In this document: positions 1 to 13,067 of the stretch, one piece after another
Layout: each line of letters opens with the position of its first letter
Numbering within the stretch: position 1 is the stretch's first letter
DNA from: Cercis canadensis
Lineage: Eukaryota > Streptophyta > Magnoliopsida > Fabales > Fabaceae
Reading direction: 5' to 3'
Length of the DNA stretch: 64,000 nt
Assembly (NCBI GenBank): GCA_003255065.1
Contig: QAOA01001539.1
Coordinates: 220,731-284,730 of the forward strand
Position numbers and translations under genes: made by a program
The notes under the pieces: generated by a model
The model's database searches: none
Told to the model about the DNA's origin: nothing
Seen by the model: only the letters and a program-made list of their open reading frames with translations

Positions 1-287
1 AGAGAAGGGGAAGGATGATTGGAGAGGTGGCTTGGATATGGGAATCCATCTGTCTATATTTATGTTCTCTCTTTTTTGCTGTCCACTCCTTTTCTTTTAC
101 TTTCTTTTATCCTCTCCATACCCTTCTAGTCGTTGTGCGTGCTTGTGAAGGAATTTAAGAATTGAAAAATGTTAGATAGCTTCGGACATAGTGGGGAGAC
201 TGTTCCTTCTTATTCAACCTACTAGTCAATATTTGATATTAATTTTTCTGCCAATACCTCACAAAGGAAAATCAATTTTGTAGGCAG

Positions 288-316
288 AGAAAGAAAGAGA
301 GAGAGAGAGAGAGTGG
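288..316. repeat. GA-rich microsatellite
   Basis: A run of GAAA and GA units directly visible in the sequence. No gene is adjacent. Confidence 0.8.
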
Positions 317-1637
317 GGTAGAACATGATATGTAGGTTCCATGTTAGTTGAAAGTTTGATGCTAAATCCATGCATGGGAGAGGTATTCATTGTTTGATAC
401 CTTGAAAGTGACAATTCAATATAGGAATCTTTTTCCAAGAAATAATCTTAATTGAAAATATAATCCTAAACTATAAACTCGCATCATAACAAGGGTCATG
501 TAGACTTTTGTTGCACCTAATAAAACCTAAGATACGTACTTGTTTGAAACATCAAATAAACTTCCAATAAAACGACTGATGAGAAATAAATAAATATTAA
601 AAAGACACCTTATTTGTTCCCTAGAATTTGTTTACCTCCCTAATATTTATTCATTACTTCATACATTTTAGGGGAAAAGAACTTCTTTTGTTGAGTTTCT
701 AATATATATATAATGAGTTTTTATTCAATAATTAAAATTTATCTTATATAGTTCAGACATGTTTACAGATAAATTAATTTTTGTGCCGACAAGCTAGCAA
801 AGCACAGTGCTATGCATGAGGTCTCTCTAGTTTTTCTTGGGACTCCTCCTGATTAGCTCCATTTGGAGCTGGTGGCTGATGTGTTCTCGGTCCCTTTAGT
901 TAGGCTGTAGTTTTCTCTTTTTTCTCATATGTACCAAAAAAAAAAAAAGACATAGCATGTGTCATATTCTTGAACGTTTCATGCTAAATTTTAAAGGAAG
1001 AACATCATGTGATAAACTCATACGTAGTCCTTGATATAGTTGAGTTGAAATTAGTTATATTCAAGGTACTGCGCGTTGAAAGTTGAGGTTGCTTCAATTC
1101 ATCAGAGATTGGAGTAAAACTTCCAGAGGTTTTCTCGCCTAAAACTGTGCAAATATGATGAATTCTTGTATTTGACCAACTTAGCAATTAGACTTGTATA
1201 TACAACATTTGAGGTACAATTCATATTCATATTTGAGGAAGTCCACCATTCTAGTTAATTTCCTTTAAAATTTGTCAAAAGTGTTTTATAGCCGATACTA
1301 ATTACTTTGACATTTTGCTCATGGAAATTTTCGTTTTAAAATATTAACATATATGTGTACAATTTGAACATTGATTAGCTAGCAATAGGAAGAGAGGGAA
1401 CAAGGTAGGTAATTGAAAACCAAAGTTTGTCAATTTGATACCAAAATTTCAAATCCTTAATCTACTAAGTCCAACATTATCTTTGCATCATTATCACTTA
1501 GTGTCTAAATCTTCAATATTTTTTGGGGTTAAAAAACAATAAACATCAGTAGTCTAACTTTTATCAACCATCTAGAATTGAATTCTAGATCACAACACCT
1601 ATAATTGAATTCTAGATCACAACGTTTTAAACACATT

Positions 1638-1735
1638 TAAAAAAAAAAAAAATCATTTTCAGCCTATAGCATGCATGTGTTCAAANAAAAAAAAAAAAAA
1701 CATCATTTTCAGCCTATAGCATGCATGTGTTCAAA
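1638..1735. repeat. Direct repeat of about 48 bp around an N at 1686
   Basis: A poly(A) run followed by the block containing CAGCCTATAGCATGCATG occurs immediately left and right of a single N. A near-identical overlap on both sides of an ambiguous base is the expected signature of contig ends joined without merging, so the duplication may not exist in the genome. Confidence 0.75.
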
Positions 1736-3147
1736 ATGCCAATTAGTTTGCTTGCATATTATGAAACTTCACTTTCATGACGGTTCCTGTAAATAGCCTA
1801 CATTAATTGAATTGGTTTTGCAGTCAAGTATCTTGAACCTTCAAATTAAAACATAGAAAGTGAGAGGAAATTAACTAATTAATTCTTAGCTGCTTTTAGA
1901 GGTAACCTAACCTAAATTATATATCCCTTAAAAAGTAATGGGGGAGAGAGGAAGCAATTATAGGGTGCGTATGCAACAGTTACACTAAGATGATCTACTT
2001 TTGCCTTTTAAATTATAGGCTTTATAAAGTGAACTTATTCTTTGTTTCCTTTTAGTTACTTCTAAATGATTCTGCTCAATAGTAGTGTGGTTTATGCCAA
2101 GCACATTTTCAGGTAAAAGCCAAACATGGGTATCTCAATCAATTGCACTTTAACAAGTTGTAGCAGATGTAGTGTAAACCCTGTTTGCTAAGGCAAAAGA
2201 AAAAAGAGAAAATGGCATGTACTAGTGCTTAATAAGTGCCAAACTTTCTTAGCTTAATTAAAAGAATCACAAAAAGCTAAGCACATTATAAGTAATAAAT
2301 AAAGAAACCCACATGGGTGTGAGTATAAGTTGTATAGGCAGGCAATTATTTTCTATTAATGATTGAAATGTGTTATCATGAGAATTTCAGGTATGATATA
2401 GAACATAAACATAACTGCCAACTAAGCAATAAATATTTATAAATCCCCATTAATTCATGATCATTTTGCACCCATCATTCTCTTTTGTAATATCATTTCC
2501 CAATACCTATGCATATCAAAATTGTTAAGTGTAATTACAATTTTAAAGTACAAAACTACAGCTATGATAACTATTGTGTTATGATTGTGACAAATTGCAG
2601 AATAAAGTGATGAACACGAATTATAATTGTGATAGTGATAAGGTAAATATGATTGAGGTTGTGGAAATCAATAGGTATAAATTGGAAAGAAATGTCTGTA
2701 TTTGCCTGGTGGCCTTTAAACTTCATTTAGAAATGTGTATCTTTCGATGCTATACTTAGGTCTCTATAATTGAATTCATATTAGCCATTTATTGGATTCA
2801 CTGTTCATTCATATATGGAGGAAACTAAATATGTTTAGAGGAGAGGACTTGGTTTATTGGAACCGCTTCTAATTTTAAAGCTATTTTTCATTCTCTTATC
2901 TTAAGTTTGAATATTTCCAGCTACAAAATAGCAACTGTGACTATTTAGCCAATTGTCTCAGATAATAAATAAATAAATATGTTTAGTGTTCATCCAAATC
3001 CTATGTTCTTTTTTTCTTACCATTTTTTGACCAGCCAGAACCTAAAGGTTATAGAATCCCTACATTATCCAAAACGGAATCATACTAACTCACAATTAAG
3101 GTCTAATTCAAGGAGTTGGCAGGTGCATTGCATTCCTCATATATTCT

Positions 3148-3506
3148 TATTTGGTACGCTGAATGAAAATCATAGAATGGGAATGAGAGTGAGAATGGAA
3201 TCGTCTTTCCATTCTAAAGTTTGATAGCTCCAGCAATGTGATGACTTTGCAAGCCATTCCATGATTTGGTACATGTAATGGAGCATGGAATAGAATTAAA
3301 ATTAGTAGTAAAAGACACAAATACCCCTTATTTAGAGATACAACAAAATAAACTTTTAAATAAAAGTGTTAGATATGTTTTATTTAATAAGGGTAGGTTC
3401 TAAAATTAATTCCCACCTCTGAAATTAGGAGTACTCATTCTTACTTCCTTGGAATCAAGGCTGGAATGGAATAACCATTCTATGCTCCCCTTTTGCTACC
3501 AAACAT
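3148..3506. mobile_element. Probable foldback MITE (hAT-like)
   Basis: The left side contains a TTTGGTACG motif followed by runs of GAATGG. The right side carries the complement, CCATTC followed by CTACCAAAC. This arrangement (TTTGGTA...GAATGG inverted at the other end) is common in short non-autonomous DNA transposons of plants. Ends are approximate and I could not fix a target duplication. Confidence 0.4.
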
Positions 3507-4000
3507 AGGCATAGAATTCAGGTAAAAATGAATGTCATAATGGAATGGCCACCAAATGTGCTCTAACCAATATCTACAAGTTTTATGACAAATTCAAGAG
3601 TGTGACAACATGATAACTCTGTCAAAAGATCAAATATTATATGCTTTTGTTTTTCTAAAATTAGCCAATCACTCAATTATAAAGCCTTTTAAATGCAAAA
3701 TTGGTTTAAATAATATATAAATTCAAGAGTAATATATATTTTTTATTATTACACATATAAAAATTTTATTTTATAATTGACAATATTAAAGATTATAAAT
3801 TTGAATTTGAAACATCAAACTTATAAAAATCATTTAGTCTGACTATGTTGTATAATGTGTTGTGTAAAGTAAGAATTGCGGTTGCTTCTAAAGTTGTTAG
3901 GCTAAATTAATAACCTTAAATTCTTTTTTCTTTTCTCTGCGTTTTGCCAAATTATATGGACTCTAAGCCATGTATATAAAACATCAAATTTCACAATGAA

Positions 4001-4006
4001 ACATAC

Positions 4007-4062
<56 letters not shown>
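4001..4062. repeat. CATA/TA microsatellite
   Basis: ACAT and ATACAT units pass into an uninterrupted TA run; directly visible and probably length-polymorphic. Confidence 0.9.
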
Positions 4063-4068
<6 letters not shown>

Positions 4069-4571
4069 CAATTAAACATATATATAGATTTATAATTTGA
4101 ACATGTTAAAATAATTATTAAATTGATGGAATCTACCTTGTGGTGTGACATATGAAATAAATGTTGACCGAAAATTGTGCCCTCCCTAGGAAATATCTTT
4201 CTTAATTCATATTAATATTAATTAACAATGTTATGTATGCTAGCGTGCACATTAAACTGCAAAAAATTTTATTTTTTCCAAAAAAAAAAAAAAAGGGGTA
4301 ACAAAAATAGACGTTGTCTTGTCCATTAAGTATGAAACATTGACTAGACCTTCGAGATAGGGAAAAACTGACCCAAAATATTCATTGTTGACTCTGGCAC
4401 ACCCACATGCGCTGCACCTGCCACACACCAGATAACTCACCCACTCCTAATTGTCCGTACACAGACACAACAGTTAAAGAAGGGGACAAAGGTAGCGAAA
4501 CGGGGAAACCGCTCTCGAACAGAAATGGGTCCCACCAATCTGAGCCCCATCCCCTCTTGTGGGTCCCACTG

Positions 4572-4825
4572 ACGTGGCTCAGGGGTCAGCTTTATTGTCT
4601 GAGATCAACCCTTCCCTCTCTGCCTTTCCCCATTTTCTTTTTCTCCCTTTTCCTCACGCACCTCGCACGTGCAACTTTATGTTGGCCCACTTTTTAAGTG
4701 GGGCCCGTCTCTCACGGTCACGTTCACATTCATGATAACGAGTATTTTTCCTTTTTTTTTTAATTTATACGGTATCTGCCGACGTGGCATGTTTTTTCCA
4801 CGCCACATCGTAACACATACGTGGC
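4572..4825 (+). promoter_or_regulatory. Cluster of three ACGTGGC motifs upstream of the BOI-like gene
   Basis: ACGTGGC occurs at 4572-4578, 4782-4788 and 4819-4825, about 660-910 bp before the start codon of the RING ligase gene, in a patch much richer in GC than the surroundings. ACGTGGC is the core of the plant abscisic acid response element bound by bZIP factors. Three copies in 254 bp are more than expected by chance in this AT-rich DNA, but function is inferred only. Confidence 0.45.
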
Positions 4826-5370
4826 CCGTAGGCCGCGCGTCGTTCGATGAGCGAGCATCACAGCCGCGTAAGCAGTTCTGAAACCACTTCCCCCAAAGTA
4901 CTAGGACAATACAAAATGAAAGATTCAATGGGATTCCGTGATTGCCCCTACAATAATTTTGTAATTACGTGCGGCCCAGAGAAAATCTTAAGGAAATATG
5001 GGAAGCGAATCGAGGGTGTTTTGCTTGCTGTCATGGTTAGGATTAGGAAGACTATAAATTAGGAAAAAATAAAAAGAAATATGTATGAAATAAAAGTGGA
5101 AAAATCCGAATTCCTAAAAGAGGAGAAAGAGAGCAAAGAAAAAGGTGAAGCGAATCCACAGAGCAAAATCTGCCAGCCAGGTTTTACTATTAGTATTTTG
5201 GAAGAGGAAAATTCATTTATTTATTAATTATTAATTAGCAATATCATGCTAGATTTTCTCTCTCTAGAACCGTTTGACTTTCTCTCTCTAAATTCCACCT
5301 CCTCAAAAACCAAAGCCTAAATAAACCCGACTCATTCATTCAGCCTCCCTAGTCGCCACCTCTATTGCAT

Positions 5371-5420
5371 GCTCTCTCGCTTCTTATACTCTCTCTTTCT
5401 CTCTTTCTCTCTTTCTCTAT
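5371..5420 (+). promoter_or_regulatory. Pyrimidine-rich patch (CT repeat), likely 5' leader of the BOI-like gene
   Basis: A CTCTTT/CTCTCT tract lies about 65-110 bp before the ATG at 5483. Such Y-patches sit at plant core promoters and 5' leaders. No canonical TATAAA is seen close by, so the transcription start is not determined. Confidence 0.5.
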
Positions 5421-5482
5421 CGCTTACCCAGAGAAATCACACAAAAGCAAAGGATAACCAACCACAACCAGAATCAACGTCC

Positions 5483-6753
5483 ATGGCAGTTGAAGCTCAC
5501 CGCATCAATCTCTTCCCTTCTCAGTTACTCACTAATAGGTACTGAAACTGAAGAGTCTTTTTTTTTCTGGTTTTTTTTTGGATTAATTTTAATGTTTTCT
5601 GATATGGGTTTGTTGGTGGTGGTGATTGTTTTTGCAGAGAAATCATCAAACCCAGTAACTTGTTAAACGCTGATTTATACAATGCCCAGATGGATTCTGC
5701 TTTGCCTCTGCCAACAACAACAACGACATTGCCTGAATCTCTGTTACCCTTTTACCAATCCAGTTTTTGCGATGCAAAAACTTCATTGAACAAAGCTGAT
5801 AGTGGCCTCACCTACCATATCCCAGCACCCAGAAAGCGTTCCAGAGATTTAATCACTGAATTAAACGCTCTCCCTGTTCCCCAGAAGAGCAAAATCTCAT
5901 CTCAATCAACGTTTCTCGACCAAGAGATTCTCTACCAAATCCAGCAACAGCAAACAGAGATCGACCGGTTCATTGCCCATCATGTAATTTTTCTTTTCTC
6001 GCCTTCCGAACACTAATTTTAATTGAATCATTTATTTCAAAGAGAAAGAAAGAAAGAAACCGTTGTGGGTAACTGCAATAGAGATGGGATAGATTCATAG
6101 ACATATTAAATTTTCTGTTTTGGACGTTTTTGCAAGTTTTGTAATTAAGGTGTTTGTTTGTTTGCGTAACTGAACAGACTGAGAAAGTGAGAATGGAGTT
6201 AGAGGAGCAAAGAATGCGGCAATCGAGAACGCTGTTATCTGCAGTTCAAGACGCAATGGTGAAGAAACTGAAGGAAAAAGACGAAGAAATTCAGAGAATG
6301 GGAAAGCTGAATTGGGTTCTTCAAGAAAGGGTCAAGTCCTTGTGCGTTGAGAATCAAATTTGGAGGGAATTGGCACAGACAAACGAAGCCACTGCTAATT
6401 CCCTACGTAGCAATTTGGAGCAAGTGCTGGCGCACGTTAGCACCGACGACTACCGCCACGTGGCCGCCGGTGGAACAGCAGTGGCAGACCCAGTTGCCGA
6501 CGACGCCCAGTCGAGCTGCGGAAGCAACCGTGATGAAGCTGAGGATAGAGATGACACGGCGGCGAAGGCAGCCGTTGGCGGCGGCGAGAGTGGCAGTGGA
6601 AGGATGTGTAAGAATTGTGGGGTGAGAGAATCGATTGTGCTGTTGCTGCCATGTAGGCATCTGTGCCTGTGCACCATGTGTGGGTCCACAATCCGCAGTT
6701 GCCCCGTATGCCATTCTGGCATGAATGCTAGCGTGCATGTTAATTTCTCTTAG
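5483..6753 (+). CDS. BOI-related RING-type E3 ubiquitin ligase
   Basis: Three exons: 5483-5538, 5638-5983 and 6178-6753, with GT..AG introns, giving 325 residues. The start MAVEAH and the following NLFPSQLLTNRE are typical of the Arabidopsis BOI (BOTRYTIS SUSCEPTIBLE1 INTERACTOR) family. A low-complexity region is followed by a predicted coiled coil (about 135-220) that contains the conserved ENQIWRELAQTNEA block, the counterpart of the BOI WRD motif. The C-terminal RING (278-312) has every metal ligand: C278, C281, C293, H295, C299, C302, C309, C312. Family members ubiquitinate regulators and limit cell death during pathogen and abiotic stress; some repress gibberellin responses with DELLA proteins. 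The substrate here is unknown. The gene looks intact, and the short first exon is supported by family similarity and clean splice sites. Family assignment is confident; the exact orthologue is not. Confidence 0.92.
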
Positions 6754-7544
6754 GAGTTATTAGTTTTTTAATTTTAATTAGTTTAGAGACAATGAGAAAA
6801 TAGGATGGAAAATAGTTTTTGGCTTTTTTTTTTCTTGTTAAAAGAACTAAAGTTAGAGATAACAAAAAAGAGAAATAGACCTCAGAATTCTTTTATTAAT
6901 ACAGCTTTTTTCTTCTTATGATTCTCATTGATATAAATTCTTTGCTTCTTTTTTTTTTTTTTTATCTGTAAATTCTTTGGTTCTTTACTTGCCAATGTGG
7001 ATTGTTTTTAGTGCCAATTTCAATTCAATTAATTATGGAAACAATATAATTATTTTTTATAATTTTTTTGAAGTTTTAAACTTTAAAAAATTATAGAAAA
7101 TTTATCAAAAAATTCTAAAATTTAGTCACATGATAAATTAGATTTTTTTCTAACATCTGTAAAAAATTTCAGTCTAAAATTCAATCTATAGCTTAGAAAA
7201 AAAAAAAAANAAAAAAAAAAAAAAAAAAAAGGTAATTAGATGTTAGGAAAGGTACCCATTTTTCTTATTTAACAGTCTAATCTACGCCTGAAGTGACAAC
7301 AAAATTTCTCACTTTTATTATGGAGAGAATTGAAAAGTAATATAACAAAATCTTCTAATGAAAATGATACATGCAAATCAATATTTGTATCTTCTAGAAT
7401 ATTATGATATAATGCAAAGGGAGAATATATTTTTTATGAAAATATCACGGGATCAAAAATTTATCACAAAATTTATGCCTCCACAAAATGTTAATGTGCG
7501 ATTTAGTGATAAAATTTATAAAAGATTAAAACATAAAACTTTTT

Positions 7545-7717
7545 CGAATTTGGATTCGATCATGTAATATGAGTCATATTGTAAATATTTGAGCCGTATA
7601 ATTTATTAAAACTCATCTGAATAATTAATGTGTTTTAATAGTTCATATAAACTTTAATGAATTATGCGGCTTAAATTTTTGTAACATGACTCATATCACA
7701 TGACCGGATCTAGTTTA
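7545..7717. mobile_element. Hairpin MITE, family of the 12355 element
   Basis: An imperfect inverted repeat: the left arm holds TTGGATTCGATCATGTAATATG and the right arm its complement ending in CATGACCGGATC, with TGAGTCAT near the tip of each arm and a loop around TTAATGTGTTTTAATAG. The 12355-12532 element has the same arms. Boundaries are within a few bases; no clean target duplication here. Confidence 0.6.
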
Positions 7718-8793
7718 ACTCTTAATATATTATATTAAAAAAATACTAAAGAAGAAAGAAAGAAAAGAAGTGTCTCGCACCCTTATTAGAGTGAATCGTT
7801 TGGGAAAGAGGAATCGCAGTGATAGGAAAGTTGAGGTGGAGGGTGATGGATATGAATAGAAAGAAAGAAAGAGAGGGCAGAGAAGGTGTGACTGTGCGTG
7901 CATAAGAGCAAAAGGCCATAAGAGGGCATCAATTCCGTAAACGGCTGAGTTGTTTTCTTTTGTTTGCTTTCATTATTTTGTTTGAATGTAAGCAAAAATC
8001 TTGAAATTTGAGACACACCTAAAATCCTCATAAAGTGAAAGCAAACAAAGAGAGTGAGAAAAAGAAAATAAAAGAGATAAGTCTCTGTTGGCTTGCTGGT
8101 GCACAAGAAGAGTGCAGAGTGGAAATGTGTAAATAAAAAGCCATCATTGCCATAGATAAAGTGTCCAATGTCAAATTGGCATCATTGTTTTGTTGTACCA
8201 CTGCAACATGGTGATGGCAACATGGTGGTGGATGCTCTCTCTCTCTCTTTATTTTCTACCCCTTTTTTCCATGTTCTTTTCTTCCCATGCCTTTACTTCA
8301 CCTCACTCTTTCTATAATTCCTTGTCCCCCACTTTCCAATAATAAGTTTTTTGTATTGCTTCTACCACTTCCATTCGATTATACCAATCATCTTCTTTTT
8401 CTCGTCCTCTCTTTTCTTCCATCCCTTACACCCAATAGAGCAAAAGCAATATCATCAAAAGTAAAATTAGTATCTCATTACTACTCACTAATCACTATCA
8501 ATATATAGCTACAAAAAAGAAAAATAAATAAATAAATAATTTCATTAATTAGTTATTATAAGTAAAAAAAAAATTCCTTTAATTATGACCTGTTGACCAA
8601 TTCTTTTAAAAATAAGTATTATAATATTATATAAGAATTTTAATTAATCTAATAAAGCATAAAAGTTTTAAGGAATCTTTCAATAAAAGAAAGTAATGAG
8701 TATTTTGTAACCTTTGTTTGATTCAAAAGTCCAATAATTGTAAATAAATACTCCATCCAAACCAAAAAAAAAAAGTAATGGTAAATAAATGCA

Positions 8794-9036
8794 CACTTAA
8801 TTTGGAAAACCTTAGCTTCATTTTTATGCATTGTACTTGTGCATTACCCATACATTGCATGGGTCACTTAGTAATTTAGTATATATTGTCAATCAAAAAA
8901 TAATGAGTTAAATANCACTTAATTTGGAAAACCTTAGCTTCATTTTTATGCATTGTACTTGTGCATTACCCATACATTGCATGGATCACTTAGTAATTTA
9001 GTATATATTGACAATCAAAAAATAATGAGTTAAATA
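8794..9036. repeat. Direct repeat of 121 bp abutting an N at 8915
   Basis: 8794-8914 and 8916-9036 are the same sequence with two substitutions seen (CATGGGTCAC/CATGGATCAC and ATTGTCAATC/ATTGACAATC), separated only by a single N. This is probably an unmerged overlap of two contigs or two alleles. Confidence 0.85.
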
Positions 9037-9704
9037 TATATTTTTTTAAATATTATTTTCGTTATTAATTTATCTTTGTGTAATTTTAATATTTAAATAA
9101 TTATTTTATTCATCAAATCAGTCTTTTAATTAATTATTTTTAGTGTTACGTATGACTGATTTAATTAATAATATAACTATTTAAAAATTAAAATAATATT
9201 AAAAATAAATTAATAATTAAAATAACATTTAAAAATTAATATTGTACTCAAAAATAATTATGAGATACTATGAAACAAGAAATTTTCATTTAAAAAATGT
9301 CCAATTCAATTTTAGAATGAGTAGATGTGTCTGTCTAATCTGTTCTCCTATACATGCACGTTTCAATGTTTCAATTTTGGAATGAGTGGAAGAGTGTTTG
9401 CATTATTTGATTTGTAATTTCCTGTTTTTCCTTCTATTGGCAATTGATTGAACAGAGATACAATCCCAAACGCACTCAATTTTTGTATAAAATCTTTTCA
9501 GAACTGATTGAACATCACCTCAGATACTGATACCATTCCCATTACAATGTCTTTTAATTTGTCAAAACTTTTATTATTGCTATTAGTACATGAAAGTCCC
9601 TGCTTAATATGGGTTCCATGTCCCACATGTATCATGATAAAACCAAAGATCCAAGAGAGCCCTCTTTGTCACTCTTTCCTAACTTTATCTTCTTATCTTT
9701 TCCA

Positions 9705-9705
9705 C

Positions 9706-9747
<42 letters not shown>
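9705..9747. repeat. Compound TA/GA microsatellite
   Basis: A TA run passes directly into a GA run ending in GGGG. It accounts for the apparent open frames on both strands at 9508-9902. Confidence 0.9.
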
Positions 9748-11487
9748 GGGAAGAAAAGAAAAGCACTTGTCTTGTGACTTGTCTGTCATCAAAAAGAAAA
9801 GAAAAGTATGATTTTAGTTGTACTTCTCTTCTCAATTGGGATGGAATGATTGAAATGTTCATAGATCCTCTTCATTCTAAACTTTTTCTACTTTGCTATT
9901 GAATTACCTTTTGATTCTTTTTCTGGAGTCCACCTCCACCTTCACACACTTTGGAATAAAATCCATTCTTTTGCAAAGGAGTAAAAGACACTCTTTTCTC
10001 ATGAAGCAACCAGGAATCCTCCTAGTCAGTGATCATTCACATCACATGCCTTTCTCCTCTATCTTCACTATATTATAAATAGAGATTTGATAAAATTTGT
10101 CATGAAATTAATTATTACAAAGTTTAAGTTATTAAAAAATGTATCAGATTAGTTTTAATTATATTTATTAACACCTCTTCTCATGCCAAAAACTTCAATT
10201 ATTCAAAAAAAAAATTCTACATCAAACTTGATTATGTCCCGAAATGTTCCGAAAGAGGTTGTTATCCACTTATATTAAGTGTAAGACTTGAAACACTTAC
10301 ACCCTTAAATAATTTCTTTCAAAATATGAATTTGTTGATTATACATATCAAACCTTAAAGTCCTCATATCAGTGTTCATCATATATACACACAGATATAT
10401 ATCGTAGGGATCCAGTTACATTAAGTATAAGATTTAAACACTTATACTCTAAAATAACTTCTTCTAAAAGCTTAATTTTAGCGATTTAACCATTGAATCG
10501 CATCATATTATCGTGTTAACTACACATATCAAATTTTACATAAACCAAAAATTCCTAATTAAGTACCTAATTTAAATTTTTAATGTTTACTTATATTTTA
10601 AAATCTTTTTATTCATTAAAACAAGAGAATCTAAAACAATACAAATCAATTTTAAATTTTTATAAAAGTTTATGAGCCTGATTTACATCATAAGAATTTT
10701 TAATTTAATGGTTAAATCTATAAAATTTAATTTTTACAAAAAATTATTAAAGAGTATAAGTGTAATAAGTCTTACAAGTAAATCATCACTATATATAATA
10801 TATACACTATTATTATGATTACTCTTATAATTAAGTGTTTGAATAGTCTTGATTAGCAAAAGAAGAAAAGTCTTAGGAATTTTTTGGTATGTTACCTCCA
10901 TTATGGAGGTAGGATCCATTTTGATTGCTTGGGATGCTTCCAATTAGGTGTTTGTTAAATGGCATTAGTGGTGTAAACTATATAATAAGATAATAATACG
11001 ATGAAGTGGATATATAATGGTACAAGACAAGTATTGTTGAGCATTAACGTGAGCATGTGCCAAGTAGCTACAGACTGACACATCACATCAGAATCAGACC
11101 CAGAGAGAGCTGACAGAATTTCAGGAGTCCCACTACGTGTGAACAGAATTTGATGGCCTATTGTGTACCATGGCTTGAGAACCACGTCCGTTGGAAAACA
11201 CCACACCAACATCGGTGACATGTCACACTACAAACAACAGATTTGATGGTTGCATACCCATTTATTAGTGCATTACTTATCTCCTACTTAATTCTTTATT
11301 TATTGTTTTCTACTTCATATAACATTAATTATTATTTGGTGAAAATTTGTATTATAATGTTGAGAGAAGTAATTTCACTTAATTTATTCTAAAATTAATT
11401 TTTTTAAATCAGTTATTGGAAAAAATAATTCAAACGTTAAGTAAAAATAATTATGAGTTTAAGTACAATTTAATATGTTTAATTAAA

Positions 11488-11953
11488 GGTTTAAATGTAC
11501 TACAAATTCTTATAATTTGAATAAATTTTAAATCAGATCCTTATAATTTTTTTTTAATTGAGTCAATGCTACCATCACCTCTGATTATAATTCTGTCAAT
11601 TTTGTGCTAACATAGCAAATAACTTATTTATGTGATAATAAAAGAAGTTGACAAAATGCTAAAGTGGCACAAAAATTATTATCTCATCAAATTTTTACTA
11701 AAAGAAATGGATAAAAAGTTGATTATGTGATAATTTTTGTGTCATTTTAGCGTCACGTTAATTTCTTTTATTGTCACATAAATAAATTATTTTTCATGTC
11801 AACATTAAACGAATGAATTTATAATCAAATATGACAGCAGAAACTCAATTAAAAAAATTTCAAACTATAAAGACTTCGAAAGAGAAAAAAAAAATTATAT
11901 AGATCTGATTTAAAATTCATTTAAACTATAAAGATCGACAGTATATTTACATC
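11488..11953. mobile_element. Mutator-like foldback MITE, copy 1
   Basis: 466-bp inverted repeat starting GGTTTAAATGTACTAC and ending with the near-complement GTATATTTACATC. The arms share a long AATTTTAAATCAGATC block. It is flanked by a perfect 9-bp target duplication TTAATTAAA (11479-11487 and 11954-11962), a length typical of Mutator-like transposons. It has no coding capacity. A second copy lies at 22640-23127. Confidence 0.85.
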
Positions 11954-12354
11954 TTAATTAAATTGATATATTATTTCATGTATTAAAATTATTACGTATT
12001 TAGAAATATACAAGTAAGATTACTCTAAAGAAAGAAAGAGATCAATATATAAGAAAAAAAAAAGACTTTGATGTAGTTGTCTACAATCTTAAAAGACTAG
12101 TCTCCTCACGTTTCTAAATTCGAGTGGAGGTCTCCCACTAACGTAACATATTAAGTGTGCTTTCCTATATCTACCACTAAAGAAAACAAGAAGAAAGAGA
12201 TCAACATAGTATATATAATACATAAACAAAATAATCTTGATGATTTGGATTAAAATTGTGTACCGTCATATAAAAACAACTCATTATGCATGACCCAATA
12301 ATAAAAAGTTGAAATAATTTATAAAAAATTAAATATTAAAACTATGGTCTTATC

Positions 12355-12532
12355 GGATTTGGATCGGTCATGTCACTTGAGTCATGTTGTTTAAATCTGA
12401 GTCGTCTATTCCATTAAAGCTCATTTCAACCATTAAATATTAATGTGTTTTAATGGTTGAAATGACCTTAAATAGAATAGACGGCTTAGATCTAAGCAAC
12501 ATGACTCAAGTTAACATGACTGGATCTCTTCC
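12355..12532. mobile_element. Mutator-like hairpin MITE with 9-bp target duplication
   Basis: 178-bp hairpin. The left arm includes GGATTTGGATCGGTCATG and TTGAGTCATGTTG; the right arm is its complement and ends CATGACTGGATCTCTTCC. A perfect 9-bp repeat GGTCTTATC flanks it (12346-12354 and 12533-12541). The arms are nearly full length, so the RNA would form one long stem. Confidence 0.85.
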
Positions 12533-13067
12533 GGTCTTATCTTAGATATTATTAAGCTGTACAAAATTTAAAGAACAGCTCCCAACTCCCAAGTGGGAGA
12601 CTGACTATGAAAAAGGGTCCACCATATATCTGTCGACGTACAATATATCTATCTACCTGCACACTGCACAGCACGCGAACCAAATAAATGGAAAAGAACG
12701 AGTGAAACTGTGAAAGCCCGAATTCATAGACAATGGATATGCAATGAATGTGGGAAACAGCCACAGGGATAGCCAATCAGGGTAAGTCACTGTGACTCTC
12801 AACTTGGAATTTTAAGTTTAGTAAATTCTAAATTATATTAAATATGTTAGAGTGTAATATAATTTAAAATTAAAATAATATTAAATCATAACATTCATAG
12901 TGTCACATAGAATTGCCCGAAAAGAAAAAAGGGTGAAAATTCTAGTCACTTTTCAGCATGTCACTGTCAACCAGAAGCTCCCCTCTGTAATTTTGCACGT
13001 TCTTCAATTCAAGGGGTAACTATTAGATGTCCTAAGCTTCATGGCATGGCTCACATTTGAGAGATTA

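Larger units (their letters stand above)
1..4560. other. Intergenic region without a recognisable gene
   Basis: AT-rich DNA with stops in all frames; the short open frames (for example 1005-1187, 2574-2759, 2979-3224) show no domain or sensible composition. It holds a GA repeat, an N flanked by a duplicated segment, a probable MITE and a long TA/CATA microsatellite, listed separately. The last part grades into the GC-richer upstream region of the BOI-like gene. Confidence 0.6.
6754..11478. other. Intergenic region, no gene recognised
   Basis: AT-rich sequence downstream of the BOI-like gene. It contains poly(A) runs (one with the N at 7210), a hairpin MITE, a duplicated block around the N at 8915 and a TA/GA microsatellite. 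None of the open frames shows a domain; the one at 10955-11221 on the minus strand is GC-richer and is discussed as a finding. Confidence 0.55.

Noticed and set aside
4407..5062. Several frames of 70-96 codons upstream of the BOI-like gene
   Set aside because: GC-rich promoter DNA keeps frames open; overlapping frames on both strands, no domain.
6347..6738. Open frames on both strands over the third exon of the BOI-like gene
   Set aside because: Shadow frames of a GC-richer coding exon; the RING frame has all metal ligands and explains the region.
9508..9902. Three overlapping frames with YIYIYI and RERERE stretches
   Set aside because: Products of the TA/GA microsatellite at 9705-9747.
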